This document shows, one piece after another, positions 4,019 through 6,674 of a stretch of DNA of 6,674 nucleotides (positions are counted from its first letter, which is position 1; each line of letters starts with the position of its first letter). The translations under genes and the position numbers were made by a program. The notes beneath the pieces were generated by a model that saw only the letters and a list, made by a program, of their open reading frames with translations, did not search any database and was not told where the DNA came from. The DNA lies in contig DITY01000157.1 in the NCBI GenBank assembly GCA_002422955.1, positions 1,667-8,340 on the forward strand, written 5' to 3'. Source of the DNA: Planctomycetaceae bacterium UBA6172 (lineage in GTDB: Bacteria; Planctomycetota; Planctomycetia; Pirellulales; Pirellulaceae).

Positions 4019-6674
4019 ATGCGATTGCGACGCGCTTTATTGATCTCGACCCTGCTCGGCCCGATGGGAGTTGCGGTTTGCCCTTTGACCGGGACGCTGT
4101 TGTCCGGCGTGGCCTGGGCCCAGTCTGCCGAGCGACCTGCCAAGGGCGCCGCCACGGCCAGTGGCGAGTTATCCAACCGCGTGGCGACCTTCCAGGACGC
4201 CGCGGGACAGGCCTATTTTGCCGCTTCGCTGCAACCGCCGGCGGACGAGTCGGTGTTACGGCTGGTCAGCGGGGCCCCGGCCCGGTTGAGCATCCTGTTC
4301 GACACCTCGGCCAGCCAGACGGGCGATTTCCGTACCGACCAGTTGGCCGCCCTCCGCGGCGTGTTGGCAGGCTTGCGGCCCGACGACGAAATTCAGCTCT
4401 TCGCCGCCGACGTGGCGGTGACGGAATTGAGCGGACCGCTGTTGGCCAGCGACGAATCGGGGATCCGCGAGGCGCTCGCCAAGCTTGGCCGCCGCTTACC
4501 GCTGGGCAACACGAACTTGGCCGCCGCGCTGGAATCGGCCCGGGCCTCGGTCTTGGACGGCCCCGCCGATCGCACCCGCGGCATCGTCTACATCGGTGAC
4601 GGCGCGACGATGCGACTGGCTCATGACCGGGCGAAGTTCGAGACTTTGGTCGACGCGTTGCGGACCGATCGAATTTCGATCCACAGCATCGCGATCGGGC
4701 CAACACGGAACATCGAGTTGATGGCGACCTTGGCCAATCACACCGGCGGTTACTTCTCCTTGATCGGTCCGGCGGAAGCCGAGATCGTCGACCAGATCGG
4801 TCGCCAGATAGCGGCCGCCGCGATCGTATCACCGATTTGGATCGATTCGGTCGAATTGCCGGCCGGCATGACCGCGGTTCAGGGCAAGCGTCTGCCACCG
4901 CTCCGCGTCGATCGGGACACGTTGATCTTCGGCACCGCCACCGCGGTTGCCGATGGCCCGATTCGGGTGAGCGGCCAGACGGCTCGCGGTAAGGTTTCGT
5001 TCAGCGGCCAGACGACCGTCGAAGTCGATCATCCCGATTTCGCCTTCCTGCCAGGGTTGGTGTCGGGTGCTCAAGAGAACCAAGGCTTGCTGCTACCCAC
5101 CGCCGGGTCGGGAATGCTCCGTCAGGTCGCGAGCCTGATGCGCCAGCGGGCCGACCAGTTGGCGGCCGAGGGCGAAGCGGCACTCGATTACGGCAGCCCG
5201 CGTGGGGCCGAGGCGATCGCGAAGATGGCCTTGGAAAACGACCCGACTAATGAAGCGGTCCAGCGGCTCCGCGAGCGGATCGTCAAGGGCGAACGCTTGG
5301 TCGCGCAGAACCAGAATGACCCCTTCGCCGACCCGTTCGGCGCCACGGACACGCCGGCTGAAGACCCGTTCGGCGCTGCTCCCGCCGCCCCCGCACAACC
5401 CCCGGCGGCAAGACCCCCGGCAGCACGCCCGCCAGTAGCGGCCCCTCCGGCAGCAGCTCCAGCTCCGGCGGTTGCCCCTCCGGCGGCCCGTCCCGCTCCC
5501 GCCGTTGCCCCTCCGGCCCCACGTCGCCCGGCAGCGATGCCGCTTGGCGACGAATTCCTCGAGCCCTCGTCGGGAATCCTCGACGGTGTGGCGGCGCAGC
5601 GGGCTCAGACCGAAGGTCGGCTGCGGGCGGAAGTTCGCGCCGAGTTGCTGCAAGCCCGTCGGCGATTGGAAACCAATCCGATCGGCGTTTCGGGAAGCTT
5701 GAAGGTGCTGCTCAGCCAATTGGAAAGTCAGGCGGATATCAACCCGCAAGTTCGTCAGGAATTGTTGGGGCAGGTCCGTTCGGCGATCCAGGCGGCCAGC
5801 CGCCGGGAAGCGAGCGCGATCGAAGCGGAAGCTTCGGCGGCGGAAGTGGCCGCGGCCGCGACCCAGACCGAGTTGTTGCTGCAGGAAGCCTTCCGCCGCG
5901 AAGATCGGCTGAAGACGCTGTCCAACCAGCTGAACGCATTGGTGACCGAGGGTCGGGCGCGATACGCCGACACCGAAATCACTCCGGCGATGGCGGAGAT
6001 CGCTCGCGCCGACGAGTCGGCGAGAGTCCTCGCCAATCAATCGGTGCTCTGGGTCCAAATGCTCAACTCGGCGACCCGCATGCGTGAAATCCGGCTGCGT
6101 CGCCAACGCAACTTCCTCGACGCGTTCGCGCTGGTGGAAGAGGCCAACGTGCCGTTCGTCGACGATGTGCCGATGCAGTTCCCCGATGCCGAAACTTGGC
6201 AACGGATGAGCCGTCGGCGGTTGGAAAAATATGCCAAGCTGGAATTGCTCGGCAGCAGCCCGAACGAGCGGCGGATCTTCGAAGCGCTCGACAACGAAGT
6301 CCCCAGCTTCGACGCCAACCAGGAACCGCTCGATGCGGTGTTGCGGAAACTGGGCGAAGACAACGGCATCACCTTCGAAGTCGATCGCCGGGTTCCGGAA
6401 GTCACCAACGTTCAGATTGACGAACCGATCACGCTGTCTCGGCAAAACGTTTCGCTGCGAGCGTTGATCACCGCGATCCTGAGGTCGGTCGAAGGTGGCG
6501 AGGACCTGACCTACGAAATCGAAGCCGAAACGCTTTATATCATGCCTCGTGAAGTCGTCGAACCGAAGGCCCGGATCTACCCCGTCGGTGACCTCGGCTC
6601 GCCGATCCAAAGCGGCGGGATGATGGGCGGCATGGGTGGCGGGATGATGGGCGGCATGGGCGGCGGCATGGGTG
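4019..6674 (+). CDS. Secreted VWA-domain protein with STN-like domain and Gly/Met repeats, C-terminus cut by right edge
   Basis: 885 residues are visible without a stop. Residues 1-34 form a Sec signal peptide (MRLRRALLISTLLGP..., AWA before Q35 as likely cleavage site), so the protein is exported. Residues ~87-270 are a von Willebrand A domain with a MIDAS site: DTSAS at 95-99, the threonine in LGNTNL (T165) and the aspartate in YIGDGAT (D194). These normally bind a metal ion and a protein ligand. After ~270 comes a beta-rich segment, then a TPR-like piece around 396-422 (ALENDPTNEAVQRL). DPFADPFG and EDPFGA precede a Pro/Ala-rich linker (452-507). Residues ~525-745 are mostly helical and charged, with an Ala/Glu-rich coiled-coil stretch near 595-650. 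Residues ~768-845 (LDAVLRKLGEDNGITFEVD to YEIEAETLYIMP) resemble the STN/secretin N-terminal short domain and are followed by RIYPVGDL. A Gly/Met repeat starts at 866. The specific function is not known; a periplasmic or surface adhesion/assembly role is inferred. Confidence 0.88.
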   Translation, partial: MRLRRALLISTLLGPMGVAVCPLTGTLLSGVAWAQSAERPAKGAATASGELSNRVATFQDAAGQAYFAASLQPPADESVLRLVSGAPARLSILFDTSASQTGDFRTDQLAALRGVLAGLRPDDEIQLFAADVAVTELSGPLLASDESGIREALAKLGRRLPLGNTNLAAALESARASVLDGPADRTRGIVYIGDGATMRLAHDRAKFETLVDALRTDRISIHSIAIGPTRNIELMATLANHTGGYFSLIGPAEAEIVDQIGRQIAAAAIVSPIWIDSVELPAGMTAVQGKRLPPLRVDRDTLIFGTATAVADGPIRVSGQTARGKVSFSGQTTVEVDHPDFAFLPGLVSGAQENQGLLLPTAGSGMLRQVASLMRQRADQLAAEGEAALDYGSPRGAEAIAKMALENDPTNEAVQRLRERIVKGERLVAQNQNDPFADPFGATDTPAEDPFGAAPAAPAQPPAARPPAARPPVAAPPAAAPAPAVAPPAARPAPAVAPPAPRRPAAMPLGDEFLEPSSGILDGVAAQRAQTEGRLRAEVRAELLQARRRLETNPIGVSGSLKVLLSQLESQADINPQVRQELLGQVRSAIQAASRREASAIEAEASAAEVAAAATQTELLLQEAFRREDRLKTLSNQLNALVTEGRARYADTEITPAMAEIARADESARVLANQSVLWVQMLNSATRMREIRLRRQRNFLDAFALVEEANVPFVDDVPMQFPDAETWQRMSRRRLEKYAKLELLGSSPNERRIFEALDNEVPSFDANQEPLDAVLRKLGEDNGITFEVDRRVPEVTNVQIDEPITLSRQNVSLRALITAILRSVEGGEDLTYEIEAETLYIMPREVVEPKARIYPVGDLGSPIQSGGMMGGMGGGMMGGMGGGMG
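5372..5538 (+). repeat. Pro/Ala-rich low-complexity linker within the VWA gene
   Basis: This codes for residues ~452-507, almost entirely P, A, V and R. GTTGCCCCTCCGGC occurs at 5471-5484 and again at 5504-5517, a 33-base (11-residue) period, so part of the linker probably arose by tandem duplication. It likely forms an extended spacer separating the VWA half from the helical/STN half. Confidence 0.7.
6614..6674 (+). repeat. 24-base tandem repeat coding for GGMMGGMG
   Basis: Two 24-base units (6614-6637 and 6638-6661) differ only at their last base and encode GGMMGGMG. A partial third unit (GGC GGC ATG GGT) runs into the window end. Such Gly/Met tracts are common in planctomycete exported proteins and are prone to copy-number change. 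The total length cannot be seen here. Confidence 0.85.

Noticed and set aside
5093..6610. 505-codon minus-strand frame opposite the VWA gene
   Set aside because: The opposite strand encodes a continuous VWA/STN protein with signal peptide and ribosome site. The antisense product is Arg/Phe/Gln-rich and shows no domain.

Overview
The window looks like chromosomal DNA from a high-GC Planctomycetota bacterium, probably a Pirellulaceae-type member. This is inferred from style only: a sigma-54 activator with a planctomycete-like N-terminus, a small lysine-rich coiled-coil protein of a kind common in that phylum, a secreted VWA protein ending in Gly/Met-rich repeats, and TTG starts. No rRNA, tRNA, CRISPR array, insertion sequence or phage gene was recognised.

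Layout: (1) 1-1181, minus strand: N-terminal and most of the AAA+ part of a sigma-54-dependent transcriptional activator, cut by the left edge. (2) 1182-1428: a divergent regulatory region with several TCACGG half-sites, nested inverted repeats and a well-formed -24/-12 (sigma-54) promoter facing right. (3) 1429-1653, plus: a 74-residue YezD/DUF2292 protein with a perfect Shine-Dalgarno. (4) 1829-3520, plus: one polypeptide fusing an ABC ATPase to an MlaE-type permease, followed 17 bases later by (5) 3538-3708, a 56-residue charged coiled-coil protein. (6) 3709-4018: a non-coding region with a second, nearly identical -24/-12 element and an 11-bp hairpin embedded in short repeats. (7) 4019 to the right edge, plus: a secreted VWA protein with a Pro/Ala linker, a long helical region, an STN-like domain and a Gly/Met repeat, cut by the window end.

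The most notable pattern is regulatory. A sigma-54 activator gene sits divergently next to a sigma-54 promoter for the YezD gene. An 18-base match to that promoter, with one mismatch, lies upstream of the VWA gene. These are the only two well-formed -24/-12 elements I found, and both are intergenic and point at downstream genes. The window may therefore hold a small sigma-54 regulon linking the YezD-like protein and the secreted VWA protein, with the activator as the candidate master. That link is inference. The fused MlaFE-like transporter has no MCE (MlaD-like) partner in view.
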